Shown: piece by piece, positions 9,003 to 17,166 of the stretch | How positions within the stretch are numbered: position 1 is the stretch's first letter | Layout: the number at the start of each line of letters is the position of its first letter | Assembly (NCBI GenBank): GCA_035539175.1 | Contig: DATLIY010000009.1 | Location: forward strand, 1-64,000 | Direction: 5' to 3' | DNA length: 64,000 nt | DNA from: Acidisarcina sp. | GTDB taxonomy: Bacteria > Acidobacteriota > Terriglobia > Terriglobales > Acidobacteriaceae | Notes under the pieces: generated by a model | Told to the model about the DNA's origin: nothing | Seen by the model: only the letters and a program-made list of their open reading frames with translations | Database searches by the model: none | Position numbers and translations under genes: made by a program

Positions 9003-9665
9003 ATGCCCAGGGGCTTTTTTTTGACATTTGAAGGGCTGGATGGTTCCGGCAAATCCACACAGTTGCGTCTCCTCGTTCGCTGGCTGGAAGCGAGAGGCGA
9101 GCCTGTCCTCGTTACCCGCCAACCCGGGGGCACTCGCATTGGAGACCGCATTCGCACCTTGCTGCTGGACAGCAAATCGGAGAGCCCTGCGCCCATGGCG
9201 GAGTTGGGCCTGATGTTTGCCGATCGTGCACAGGCGCTCGCTGAGGTGATCCGCCCTGCCCTGAATGTGGGCAACATTGTTGTCTGCGACCGCTTTACCG
9301 ATTCCACTGAGGCCTACCAGGGCGGTGGCCGTGAATTGGGCAGCGAAATCGTTCTGCGGCTGCACGAAATCATGTGCTGCGGCTTGATGCCCGATCTCAC
9401 AATCCTTCTTCTACCCGACCTTGCTGCCTCCCTGGCACGAGCTAGACGGCGCAACGAGCGTATGACCGCGAATGGGGCCGACGAGGGACGCTTCGAGCGC
9501 GAGGGCCACGCGTTTTACCAGCGTGTCTTTGACAAATATCGTGAGATTGCCGCACGTGAGCCTGTGCGTGTGGTCGTAATCGATGGAGACGCGTCCATTG
9601 AAGAAATCCACCAACGTATCGTATCCGTAGTAGCAGCGCGTTTGCGAACCTCCAGCGGCGCTTAG
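9003..9665 (+). CDS. tmk: Thymidylate kinase
   Basis: It phosphorylates dTMP to dTDP with ATP in the cytoplasm, an essential step of dTTP synthesis. The P-loop FEGLDGSGKSTQ lies at residues 8-19, followed by the DR(Y/F) motif in DRFTDSTEAYQGGGR (~97-111) that positions the nucleotide base. A LID-type region follows. At 220 residues the length is normal. The Shine-Dalgarno is weak. A cytochrome P450 gene follows after only 7 bases and may be co-transcribed, although no functional link is evident. Confidence 0.95.
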   Translation: MPRGFFLTFEGLDGSGKSTQLRLLVRWLEARGEPVLVTRQPGGTRIGDRIRTLLLDSKSESPAPMAELGLMFADRAQALAEVIRPALNVGNIVVCDRFTDSTEAYQGGGRELGSEIVLRLHEIMCCGLMPDLTILLLPDLAASLARARRRNERMTANGADEGRFEREGHAFYQRVFDKYREIAAREPVRVVVIDGDASIEEIHQRIVSVVAARLRTSSGA

Positions 9666-9672
9666 CGGACTT

Positions 9673-11085
9673 ATGGCTGCTACTTTACCCTCCTCTTCGC
9701 AGCAAAACTGGATCGTCAGGGAACGCGGGGCCTACCGCTTCCCTCCCGGGCTCAAGCTCAATCTGCCTCTTTATCTAACCCGCCGCTTCTTCCGCCCCGG
9801 AAATCCCATCCTGCTCTTTCAGCACCTGGTGGCCACCTATGGAAGGATCGCTCACTACCGCCTGCTCGGGAGCGACATCATCTTCCTCAACGAGCCGGAG
9901 TTCATTCGCGAAATTCTGGTGAACCAGCCGCAGAACTTCATCAAGGAGCGCACCCAGCGGCGCATGAAGATCCTGCTTGGCGATGGCCTGATCACCAGTG
10001 ATGGTGAAATCCACAGACGCCAGCGGAGAATCGCGGCCCCGGCTTTTCATCGCCAGCGGATTCAATCCTACGGAGCCATCATGGTGGATCGCGCGGCGAA
10101 GATGCGGGAGCAGTGGCAAGACGGCAGGGAGATCGATATCGCCGCAGAGATGATGCAACTCGCCCTGCAGGTGGTGGCACGCACCCTCTTCGACACCGAT
10201 GTAACCGACGATGTGCGGCAGATCAACGACGAAGTGAATGTCATCATGGGGCTGTATCACTTCCTCGTCGCTCTGCCGTGGGCCGAGAAGTTGCTCCCCC
10301 TTCCGCTGCCCGGCCTCATGCGTTTCCGCAAGGCAAAAGCACGCCTGGACGCGGTGGTGTACCGCATGATCGAGGAGCATCGCAAGCTGGGCGTCGATCG
10401 CGGCGATCTGCTCTCCATGCTTCTCAGCTCACGCGATGAAGAATCGGATCACAGCGGGATGACGGACACGCAACTGCGCGACGAAGTCCTCACAATTTTT
10501 CTGGCAGGCTACGAGACGGTGGCCAATGCCCTTGCCTGGACATGGCTGCTGCTCGGGCAGAATCCGCAGGCGGAGGCGCGCTTCCACGCGGAACTCGATG
10601 AGGTTCTGGGCGACCGCCTTGCCACGATCGACGATCTGCCCCGGCTGCGCTATACGGAGATGGTGCTGGCGGAATCGATGCGACTCTATCCGCCGGCGTG
10701 GGCCATGGGCCGTCAGTCAATCCGGGATGTAGAGCTTGGTCCCTATCGGTTCCCCAGCGGAACGTATTTCTTCTTCAGCCAATACATCATGCACCGCAGC
10801 CCGGAACACTTTCCTGATCCGTTGCGCTTCGATCCCGAGCGCTTCACAGCGCAACAAAAGTTGGCCCGGCAGAAGTTCACCTACTTCCCCTTCGGAGGAG
10901 GAAGCCGTCAATGCATCGGCGAGGCCTTTGCGTGGATGGAAGGAGTCCTGATTCTTGCTACTCTGGGCCAGCAATGGAAACTGAACCTCGTACCGGGTCA
11001 GCACATCGAGGTTCAACCGAAGATCACTCTTCGCCCCAGGTCCTCCATCCGCGTCATCCCGGAGCGCCGCCAGAGACGAAGCTGA
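9673..11085 (+). CDS. Cytochrome P450
   Basis: This 470-residue heme-thiolate monooxygenase has no signal peptide. The I-helix oxygen-activation motif AGYETVANAL lies near residue 278, the K-helix ExxR in ESMRLYPP near 333, and the heme-binding loop FPFGGGSRQCIGEAF contains the axial Cys near 413. The sequence resembles bacterial CYP4/CYP102-like fatty-acid or terpene oxidising P450s more than camphor-type ones. No ferredoxin or reductase gene is adjacent, so it must use partners encoded elsewhere, and the substrate is unknown. It follows tmk by 7 bases and converges on the DUF4230 gene. Confidence 0.93.
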   Translation: MAATLPSSSQQNWIVRERGAYRFPPGLKLNLPLYLTRRFFRPGNPILLFQHLVATYGRIAHYRLLGSDIIFLNEPEFIREILVNQPQNFIKERTQRRMKILLGDGLITSDGEIHRRQRRIAAPAFHRQRIQSYGAIMVDRAAKMREQWQDGREIDIAAEMMQLALQVVARTLFDTDVTDDVRQINDEVNVIMGLYHFLVALPWAEKLLPLPLPGLMRFRKAKARLDAVVYRMIEEHRKLGVDRGDLLSMLLSSRDEESDHSGMTDTQLRDEVLTIFLAGYETVANALAWTWLLLGQNPQAEARFHAELDEVLGDRLATIDDLPRLRYTEMVLAESMRLYPPAWAMGRQSIRDVELGPYRFPSGTYFFFSQYIMHRSPEHFPDPLRFDPERFTAQQKLARQKFTYFPFGGGSRQCIGEAFAWMEGVLILATLGQQWKLNLVPGQHIEVQPKITLRPRSSIRVIPERRQRRS

Positions 11086-11123
11086 CTTCCGACGCCGGCG
11101 AGCCTATAGCCCGTCAGAATCGC

Positions 11124-11786
11124 TCAGTCCACCTCAACCGCGTCGAAACCCAGACTAAGCAACATGGAATGGATCGTGCTTCGTGCGTTCTGCGTGGCCT
11201 TGTCCAAAATTCCATCAGCCAACGCGCTTTCGCGGATCTGCTGCTCCGCTTTCTGGCGAACCTCCGATTCGAGATTCGAATCCGCGGAGACCAGCAGGCC
11301 GGTTGTCCGTGAATAGACACGGGTCTGCGCGCTATCCAGCCGGGACGTGAATACCTGCGCAGCAGGCAGGTGTACGTGGATCTTCCGGCCCGTAATCGCC
11401 ACATCCGAGGGCCTCAGACCGCCGAGGTCGATGCCGGCGACAACCTCTCCATGAGCCACCAGCAGCAGCTTATCCCCCGCAAGAAAATCCGGCAGGATGA
11501 GGCTCTCCCGGTCACCCTCGACCACCTTGTCCATGGTATAAACCACGGTTTCCAGGCGTCGGAGCTGCTGAATCTTCTCAACCACGGAGGGCTGCGATCG
11601 ATACTCCGTCTTGCTCCTGCCCGTGGCGAGGGAGGCAAGGTGATCCCACACTCCCTGCTGCGCATTGTGAGCAAAGACGCCAAGCAGGACCGCACCCAGA
11701 CCGGCGCCCAGCAGAATCAGGAGGACTGCGGCGACCCATCGAATCCCGGATCGGCCGCGAGTATACGAATTGGAAGTTGCGTCCAT
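11124..11786 (-). CDS. DUF4230 family membrane-anchored protein
   Basis: The 220-residue protein has one N-terminal transmembrane helix (about residues 15-40), preceded by a basic segment, so the rest is probably extracytoplasmic. The body (VYTMDKVVEGD, LLLVAHGEVVAGIDL, VHLPAAQVFTSRLDSAQTRVYSR and a helical end) matches my memory of the DUF4230 family, whose biochemical role is unknown. It lies downstream of the RsbV/RsbW-like pair but is separated from it by a terminator-like hairpin, so it is likely its own unit. Confidence 0.75.
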   Translation of the reverse strand: MDATSNSYTRGRSGIRWVAAVLLILLGAGLGAVLLGVFAHNAQQGVWDHLASLATGRSKTEYRSQPSVVEKIQQLRRLETVVYTMDKVVEGDRESLILPDFLAGDKLLLVAHGEVVAGIDLGGLRPSDVAITGRKIHVHLPAAQVFTSRLDSAQTRVYSRTTGLLVSADSNLESEVRQKAEQQIRESALADGILDKATQNARSTIHSMLLSLGFDAVEVD

Positions 11787-11886
11787 CGGTTTGATCAGAA
11801 TATTCGTGCCTGCGCCACGTTTAGAGCCAACTAGAACCGATCCATCCGATCCTGGCTGGCGATGAAAGACGGGTCCCTGCGCAAAT

Positions 11887-11915
11887 GGAAAGAGGCTGCC
11901 CGCACGAGCAGCCTC
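11887..11915 (-). terminator. Rho-independent terminator after the STAS gene
   Basis: GAGGCTGC (11892-11899) and GCAGCCTC (11908-11915) form a perfect 8-bp stem with an 8-base loop. On the minus strand it is followed by a short TTTCC run, just downstream of the STAS gene. Confidence 0.6.
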
Positions 11916-11940
11916 CAGGAATCATTCGTGAGCCGGGAAT

Positions 11941-12294
11941 CTATGCCTTCGTAAATGCCGCTATGGCGCTTGCTTCATCGTCCTTGATATCGAAGACGGT
12001 ATACAACTTGGTAATCTGAAGAAGGTCATGCACCTTCTTTGTCAGGTTGAGAAGCTTCAATTCCCCACCCTGGTTGCGGACAGTGGTAAATGCGCTGACA
12101 AGCTCGCCGATGCCCGAGCTATCAATGTAGTTGACATCCCCGAGGTTCAGCAGAATGTTCTTAGAACCTTTCGACAGCAGATCGCGGACGACATCCCGTA
12201 ACTGAACGCTGCCCTCGCCCAGTGTGATACGGCCGCTAAGGTCTAGAATCGTGACTCCGTCTACCTGACGGGTACTGATTTTCATGCTGCTCAC
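11941..12294 (-). CDS. Anti-sigma factor antagonist (STAS domain, RsbV/SpoIIAA-like)
   Basis: This single STAS domain of about 117 residues has the phosphorylation loop [12 protein letters not shown], whose Ser is the usual target of the cognate kinase. When unphosphorylated such proteins bind the anti-sigma kinase and free its sigma factor. I chose the GTG at 12294 because AAGGAGGA (12302-12309) lies 7 bases upstream; an ATG at 12285 is also possible, and longer starts would overlap the upstream kinase needlessly. It follows the RsbW-like gene by 13 bases in one operon. No PP2C phosphatase or sigma gene is adjacent. Confidence 0.88.
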   Translation of the reverse strand: MSSMKISTRQVDGVTILDLSGRITLGEGSVQLRDVVRDLLSKGSKNILLNLGDVNYIDSSGIGELVSAFTTVRNQGGELKLLNLTKKVHDLLQITKLYTVFDIKDDEASAIAAFTKA

Positions 12295-12307
12295 GTGGAA
12301 ATCCTCC

Positions 12308-12748
12308 TTAAATGCCTGCTTGAGACGTTCCAAGGTGCTTGATCAGGGTCAATTCGGTCCCTGGATGCAGTAGCCTGAAGTGTACCTCATCCATAAAAGA
12401 ATGAATGAGAAAGATACCGCGACCTGTACCGCGTAGGAGATTTTCCGGCGCCAGCGGGTCGGGGAGGGTCGCCGGGTCTAATCCGCGGCCCTGGTCGCAG
12501 ATCTTGATGACGAGTGAATGGCCAGTATTCTCGAAGGAAACGGTGATATGTTTTTCGGGATCATAGGAATTGCCGTGCAAAACAGCGTTCACGGCAGCCT
12601 CCCGAACAGCCATGGCTACCCGGAAGACTTCATCTTCCTCCAGCCCGGCACTCTTGGCCATCTGTTCCGCGATCTGCTCAACGCGGTTTACGCTGTCCAA
12701 AGAAGAGTCGAGAGTGTAGTTGATCCGGCCTGTTTGACTTTCAGTCAC
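12308..12748 (-). CDS. Anti-sigma regulatory factor, HATPase serine kinase (RsbW/SpoIIAB-like)
   Basis: The 146-residue protein is a HATPase_c_2 domain. The N-box is [15 protein letters not shown] (Glu/Asn for ATP and Mg), the G1 box is [11 protein letters not shown], and the G2 box is [10 protein letters not shown]. In family members this kinase binds a sigma factor (or another partner) and phosphorylates the STAS antagonist encoded next to it. The GTG start at 12748 is preceded by GAGGAA at 8 bases. The partner sigma factor and the reactivating phosphatase are not in this window, so a partner-switching role is inferred from family only. Confidence 0.9.
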   Translation of the reverse strand: MTESQTGRINYTLDSSLDSVNRVEQIAEQMAKSAGLEEDEVFRVAMAVREAAVNAVLHGNSYDPEKHITVSFENTGHSLVIKICDQGRGLDPATLPDPLAPENLLRGTGRGIFLIHSFMDEVHFRLLHPGTELTLIKHLGTSQAGI

Positions 12749-13149
12749 TCACTCGTTCCTCAGGCCGGTGGCTTGCGAATCCCTTGATTGCGCCTGGATA
12801 CGCTTGCCGACTGCCACATGCACGCAGTTTGCTTGGAGCCCTTTGGTTCTGTCAAGTTTAGCGCCTGCCAGCGAAGCGCGGGAAAGTCTTCCTTCCCGCG
12901 TTCCAGCCGGGCATCCGGTGAGCAGTGGGCTGGCCATTCGACCTGTCCACTCCGCCCCTGCCCTGAACCTCATTTCCCGCATTTTGTAACTCTGATCACA
13001 AAAATATATGGCTCGCAACTCTCCTCGCGGCCACTGGCTGCCTCGCCTGCCGCCTCATCAATATACCTGCGGTTCTGTCGGCAAAGAATCCGCTCCAACA
13101 CACCCAGCGAACGGCGGTCACCTGCTAGACTGCAACCGGGGCCGATGCG
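12749..13149. other. Divergent intergenic region upstream of the Mg-transport pair and the RsbW-like gene
   Basis: This 401-base region contains the stem CGCGGGAA/TTCCCGCG (12877-12884 with 12893-12900; 8-base loop). It has no adjoining T-run and may be a leader structure or operator. I could not match an M-box (ykoK) magnesium riboswitch. The only coding frames here are antisense shadows or lack start signals. Confidence 0.4.
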
Positions 13150-14415
13150 ATGCGAGCTAAGCAGACCAATCCGACCAATCTGACCAGCCTGACGGCACTG
13201 CTGGGAACCCCCGTGACAGATCGGGATGGTCGCCTGCGCGGTCGCCTGAAGGACATCGCCGTGGAAACCGGTGCGGAGGCAGGCCGGATCGCCGGATTGA
13301 TTCTTCGAACCGGTGAGGGAGATCGCCTGGTAGAGGTCAAGGACATCCTGCAAACGCCGAGCGGCGCGCTCGAACTCCGCGATGTCGACGCACTTCGCGC
13401 CCTGCGTGGCGATGAAAATTTTCTCCGGCTGCAACAGGACATCGTCGACCGTCAGATCGTCGATGTCCATGGCCGAAAGGTGGTTCGCGCAAATGATGTC
13501 GACTTGCAGTGGTTCTCGCATGGAGCAACGCCGGCACTGCGGGTCTCCGGAGTGGATGTCGGCCTGGACGGAGCAGTACGCCGACTCCTCAAGGGCCTGG
13601 TACCGCGCAGCACATTGGAGTCCTTCTCCAGCCACTTTGCCACCCGCGTTATCCCCTGGGAGCTGGTTGATGTAATTGAAGTTGACCCGGCCCGGCGTGT
13701 GAAGCTCAAGATTGAGCACGTCAATATCGCCCAGATGCACCCTTCGGATATCGCCGATATCCTTGAGGATCTGGCCCCGGCGGAACGCAAGGCAGTCTTC
13801 ACCACGCTCGACGAAGAACTGGCGGCAGAGGCTCTGGAAGAAGTCGATCCTAAGCTGCAGAAGTCGCTCATCGAGTCCCTCGATTCCGGTCACGTAGCCG
13901 ATATCGTCGAAGAGATGGACCCCGGTGCTGCCGCCGACCTGCTGGGTGAGCTTCCCGACGAAAAGTCCGAGGCCATCCTCAAGGAGATGGAGCCTGAGGA
14001 GCGCCAGGAGGTCTCCGAACTGCTCGAGTTCCGCGAGGACTCTGCGGCCGGGCGCATGACGACCGATTACGTGGCGGTTCCTGCGGGAGCCACCGTAGCC
14101 GATGCCGTGCAGGCGCTTCGAACCTTTGATGGCGATCCGGACAACGTGGCAGCGGTATATCTCGTTGACGAAAGCAATGTTCTGCAAGGAATCGTACCGC
14201 TGGGGCGCCTGGTGGTTGCGCAGCCGGACACACGTCTTGCAGTACTCACCGATCCCAGGATCATCTCCTGCCATGCGGACCTGCCACAGAACCAGGTGGC
14301 CGAACTCTTTGATAAATACAACCTGCAGGCCTTACCCGTGCTCGACAGCGCGCAACATCTGGTGGGCGTCATTCAGGCAGATCATGTGATCGCATTTCTG
14401 CGGCAGGAAAAATGA
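13150..14415 (+). CDS. Soluble PRC-barrel / MgtE-N / CBS-pair protein, probable Mg2+ sensor for the adjacent transporter
   Basis: The 421-residue protein has no membrane segment. Residues ~15-80 and ~100-180 look like PRC-barrel repeats (VTDRDGRLRGRLKDIAVE; DVHGRKVVRANDVDLQW). Residues ~190-295 are the MgtE N-domain of short helical repeats (HPSDIADILEDLAPAERKAV; GHVADIVEEMDPGAAADLLG). Residues ~300-421 are a CBS pair. In the channel MgtE the N and CBS domains bind Mg2+ and gate the pore, but here the pore domain is missing. Its stop overlaps the NRAMP-type transporter start (ATGA), implying coupled synthesis and a regulatory partnership. GGGG lies 8 bases before the ATG. Confidence 0.85.
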   Translation: MRAKQTNPTNLTSLTALLGTPVTDRDGRLRGRLKDIAVETGAEAGRIAGLILRTGEGDRLVEVKDILQTPSGALELRDVDALRALRGDENFLRLQQDIVDRQIVDVHGRKVVRANDVDLQWFSHGATPALRVSGVDVGLDGAVRRLLKGLVPRSTLESFSSHFATRVIPWELVDVIEVDPARRVKLKIEHVNIAQMHPSDIADILEDLAPAERKAVFTTLDEELAAEALEEVDPKLQKSLIESLDSGHVADIVEEMDPGAAADLLGELPDEKSEAILKEMEPEERQEVSELLEFREDSAAGRMTTDYVAVPAGATVADAVQALRTFDGDPDNVAAVYLVDESNVLQGIVPLGRLVVAQPDTRLAVLTDPRIISCHADLPQNQVAELFDKYNLQALPVLDSAQHLVGVIQADHVIAFLRQEK

Positions 14416-15662
14416 CCTTTTTAAAACGCTGGAAAGTCAGACTTCTACTCTTCCTCGCGGTGCTGGGCCCCGGCTTCATTACCGCAAATGTAGACAACGA
14501 TGCTGGCGGCATCCTGACCTACTCTCAGGCAGGTGCGCAGTTCGGTTATACCCTGCTCTGGACGATACTGCCAATCACCCTCGCCCTTATCGTGGTGCAG
14601 GAGATGTGCGCCCGCATGGGCGTCGTTACCGGCAAGGGCCTATCCGACCTGATTCGCGAGGAATTCGGCCTTCGCGTGACCTTCATCGTGATGGTGCTGC
14701 TGGTTATTGTGAACTTCGGCAATGTCATAGCCGAGTTCTCCGGCATTGCGGGAAGCCTGCAGCTCTTTCATGTCAGCAAGTACCTGTCCGTCCCGGCCTG
14801 CGCGGCCCTGGTGTGGTACGTCGTCGTCAAGGGCGACTACAAGAGCACGGAAAAGATCTTTCTCGTCGCCTCGCTTGTCTATATCGCATATATCTTTGCT
14901 GGAGTACTCTCTGGACCGAGCTGGCATGAGGCGATCCTCTCGACTGTCAAGCTTCCCCCCAGCACGATGTGGCACGAGCGCACGTATGTCTACATGGTGA
15001 TTGGCGTCATCGGAACCACCATTGCGCCCTGGATGCAGTTCTACCTGCAGGCATCGATCGTGGAAAAGGGCATCAGTATTCGCAGTTATGCTGCCTGCAG
15101 GCTTGATGTCATTGTCGGCAGCTTTTTCACCGATATCGTGGCGTGGTTCATCATCGTTGCATGCGCGGCAACCCTGTTTGTGCATGGTCTGGGCGCAATT
15201 CAGGTTCCCGCCGATGCCGCTGAGGCCATGAAGCCCCTGGCGGGACCATACGCCTTCCTGCTCTTTGCCTTTGGGCTCTTCAACGCCTCGCTCTTCGCGG
15301 CATCCATCCTTCCCCTCTCCACGGCTTACACGGTCTGCGAAGGGCTGGGACTGGAATCAGGAGTCGACAAAAGCTTCAAGGAAGCTCCCTTCTTCTACTG
15401 GCTCTATACGCTGCTGATTGCGGGCGGCGCCGCTATCGTTCTCATCCCGAATTTTCCGATGGTCAAGATCGTCATCTTGTCGCAGGTGCTGAACGGCGTT
15501 CTGCTTCCGGTCGTCATCATTCTGATGCTGATGCTGATTAACCGTAAAGACCTGATGGGCGAGCACGTCAATTCCAAATGGTTCAACGCGATTGCCTGGC
15601 TCACAGCCATCATCGTCATTGGACTGTCCATCGCCATGCTGTTCACGGCGGCCGGAACCTAA
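14412..15662 (+). CDS. NRAMP (SLC11)-family divalent metal transporter, atypical; possibly Mg2+
   Basis: The 416-residue protein has about 11 hydrophobic helices with the NRAMP start GPGFITANVD and AGAQFGYTLLW in helix 1. The canonical DPGN motif is here D30-A-G-G, keeping the Asp but losing the Asn. The helix-6 metal-binding Met of the MPH motif is replaced (GTTIAPWMQF, near residue 205). Loss of the soft Met ligand is the change I recall for NRAMP-related magnesium transporters, and it fits coupling to an MgtE-N/CBS protein four bases upstream. Mn/Fe specificity seems less likely. The substrate is inference. Gene length is typical. Confidence 0.88.
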   Translation: MTFLKRWKVRLLLFLAVLGPGFITANVDNDAGGILTYSQAGAQFGYTLLWTILPITLALIVVQEMCARMGVVTGKGLSDLIREEFGLRVTFIVMVLLVIVNFGNVIAEFSGIAGSLQLFHVSKYLSVPACAALVWYVVVKGDYKSTEKIFLVASLVYIAYIFAGVLSGPSWHEAILSTVKLPPSTMWHERTYVYMVIGVIGTTIAPWMQFYLQASIVEKGISIRSYAACRLDVIVGSFFTDIVAWFIIVACAATLFVHGLGAIQVPADAAEAMKPLAGPYAFLLFAFGLFNASLFAASILPLSTAYTVCEGLGLESGVDKSFKEAPFFYWLYTLLIAGGAAIVLIPNFPMVKIVILSQVLNGVLLPVVIILMLMLINRKDLMGEHVNSKWFNAIAWLTAIIVIGLSIAMLFTAAGT

Positions 15663-15721
15663 GAATAGGACTTGGAAATTGTTGTCAGCTTAGTGGCGTA
15701 GTGGGGCAACAGCACCCATTC

Positions 15722-16162
15722 TTAGAGAAGCTTTCCAGCCGCCAGATCGCGAATCAAGCTTCGATCCGCCGCTAGAAAGTCATACGAGGGCAGATCCTTC
15801 AGCTGGCACCAGCGCAAGTCATGAAAGATTCGGTTCGTCAGCTCGCCCGCAAAATTGCGGACCGCGAAGAACTGAAGATCCACCGCGCCACCGCTGCGGT
15901 AAGTATGCCGTAGCTGGATGATGCGTTCGCCAATTGTGGCGTCAATGCCCAGTTCCTCTTCTAGTTCCCGCTTCAGGGCCTGCTCCGGGCTCTCTCCCGC
16001 TTCAATCTTTCCGCCGGGGAACTCCCACTTGAGCGCCATTGGCTGGTCGGGGCGCCGCTGGCAGACAAGTACCCGGTCCTCACGCAGGATCAGTGCGGCA
16101 ACCACCAGGCGAACCTGCTTGTTGCCAACTGCATAGCCGTTATGTGTCTCGTTGTCTTGCAC
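15722..16162 (-). CDS. NUDIX hydrolase, probable MutT-like 8-oxo-dGTP diphosphatase
   Basis: The 146-residue protein carries a full NUDIX box, GGKIEAGESPEQALKRELEE (GX5EX7REUXEE) followed by ELGI, near residues 50-72, which binds Mg2+ and cleaves nucleoside diphosphates linked to X. The preceding segment VLVCQRRPDQPMALKWEFPG is typical of MutT-like pyrophosphohydrolases that sanitise oxidised dGTP. Substrates of NUDIX enzymes are not safely predictable from sequence. The start is GTG 16162. It lies 76 bases downstream of the HAD phosphatase stop... on the same strand convergent with the NRAMP gene. Confidence 0.88.
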   Translation of the reverse strand: MQDNETHNGYAVGNKQVRLVVAALILREDRVLVCQRRPDQPMALKWEFPGGKIEAGESPEQALKRELEEELGIDATIGERIIQLRHTYRSGGAVDLQFFAVRNFAGELTNRIFHDLRWCQLKDLPSYDFLAADRSLIRDLAAGKLL

Positions 16163-16238
16163 GTCACTATTTTAGACGCTCAACAGATTCTTCCCTAGCC
16201 TCGGGGCCTTTCTGTTTTCGTCCAGTGGCACCAGCGCG

Positions 16239-16967
16239 TTAACCCTTAGAAGCCGACGCGGGGTAAAAGACGGGCCAGCCGCTGCTCGTCGCAACCTGCA
16301 CCAGTTCCACGCTCGGATTTACCGCGAACGGATGTTTGGCAATTCGCAGCATGGCTACGTCATGGATCGAGTTTCCGAAGACCGCATCAGGATCGGAAAT
16401 CCCGGCCCTTTCCAGCGCAAGCTGCTTTCCTTCGTCCGTTGGGACATCCATAAGGTCGCTGGTGATGATGCCATCTTTTACCTTTACGCGAGCTGCCAGG
16501 ATCCGCTCCGGAGGAATCTGAAACACCTTCATTCCCTCTTCGATCACCCAGTTGTTGGTAGAGCTCACAGCCCAGATCGCGGTTCCCAGCGAGCGTAGCC
16601 TTTCGACCACGATGCGCATCGTCGGAAAGATGTCGTCTCCGATATGCGTGCGGAAATACTCGGCGGCGGCCCTGCGAATCTCCTCCTCGCGCAGCCCGGC
16701 GTAAATCTGCACCATCTCTCCGCACATTTCCAACTCGGAGACCCCGCCGCTGCGGTATAGGCGGTAGCGCGAATCGATCCAGTCGCTGGCATTTCTTGAA
16801 ACCAGCCCCTGGTCGAGCGACCACACCATGAAGCCGTAGCCTGCGTCGCCGCTCCACAACGTGCCATCACAATCAAAAACCGCCACTGCCGGCTTCATCG
16901 CAAGCGTGGTGTCTAGTAATTCCGCATCTGAGAGCTGAACGACCCCTGTATTTTGAACGCTGATCAC
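16239..16967 (-). CDS. HAD-superfamily phosphatase (phosphoserine-phosphatase-like, subfamily IB)
   Basis: Motif I is VFDCDGTLWSGD (residues ~30-41), with nucleophile and acid/base Asp. A helical C1-type cap follows, motif II is AVSSTNN, and motif IV is FGNSIHDVAML. The first acidic residue of motif IV is Asn here while the second Asp is kept, so metal binding may be weakened. Small-molecule phosphomonoesters such as phosphoserine or sugar phosphates are possible substrates. The start is GTG 16967 with GAGGAG about 10 bases upstream. It may be co-transcribed with the NUDIX gene 76 bases downstream. Confidence 0.82.
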   Translation of the reverse strand: MISVQNTGVVQLSDAELLDTTLAMKPAVAVFDCDGTLWSGDAGYGFMVWSLDQGLVSRNASDWIDSRYRLYRSGGVSELEMCGEMVQIYAGLREEEIRRAAAEYFRTHIGDDIFPTMRIVVERLRSLGTAIWAVSSTNNWVIEEGMKVFQIPPERILAARVKVKDGIITSDLMDVPTDEGKQLALERAGISDPDAVFGNSIHDVAMLRIAKHPFAVNPSVELVQVATSSGWPVFYPASASKG

Positions 16968-17166
16968 AACGGTGCTGCTCCTCTTGGCTTCGAGCCGATT
17001 TTGGCCCTACCTCCATTGTGAAGGATGAGAAGGCTTTTTGCACGATAACGTGCCATAAATCGGGCTGACGGCAAAATACCCTCTCAGCAATTCCGCTGCG
17101 ATTCACGGGAACGCAATATTTCCCTACCCGCAACCTTCCGACGATCCCAGCTAAAGCGCAGGCATT

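Noticed and set aside
12749-13149. Magnesium riboswitch (M-box) upstream of the Mg-transport pair
   Set aside because: I could not identify the conserved M-box helices; only a simple GC-rich stem is visible. A covariance-model search would be decisive.
12970-14274. 434-codon minus-strand open frame
   Set aside because: It lies antisense to the MgtE-like CBS gene, whose domains are clear. The antisense product shows no family motifs and is a codon-bias artefact of GC-rich DNA.
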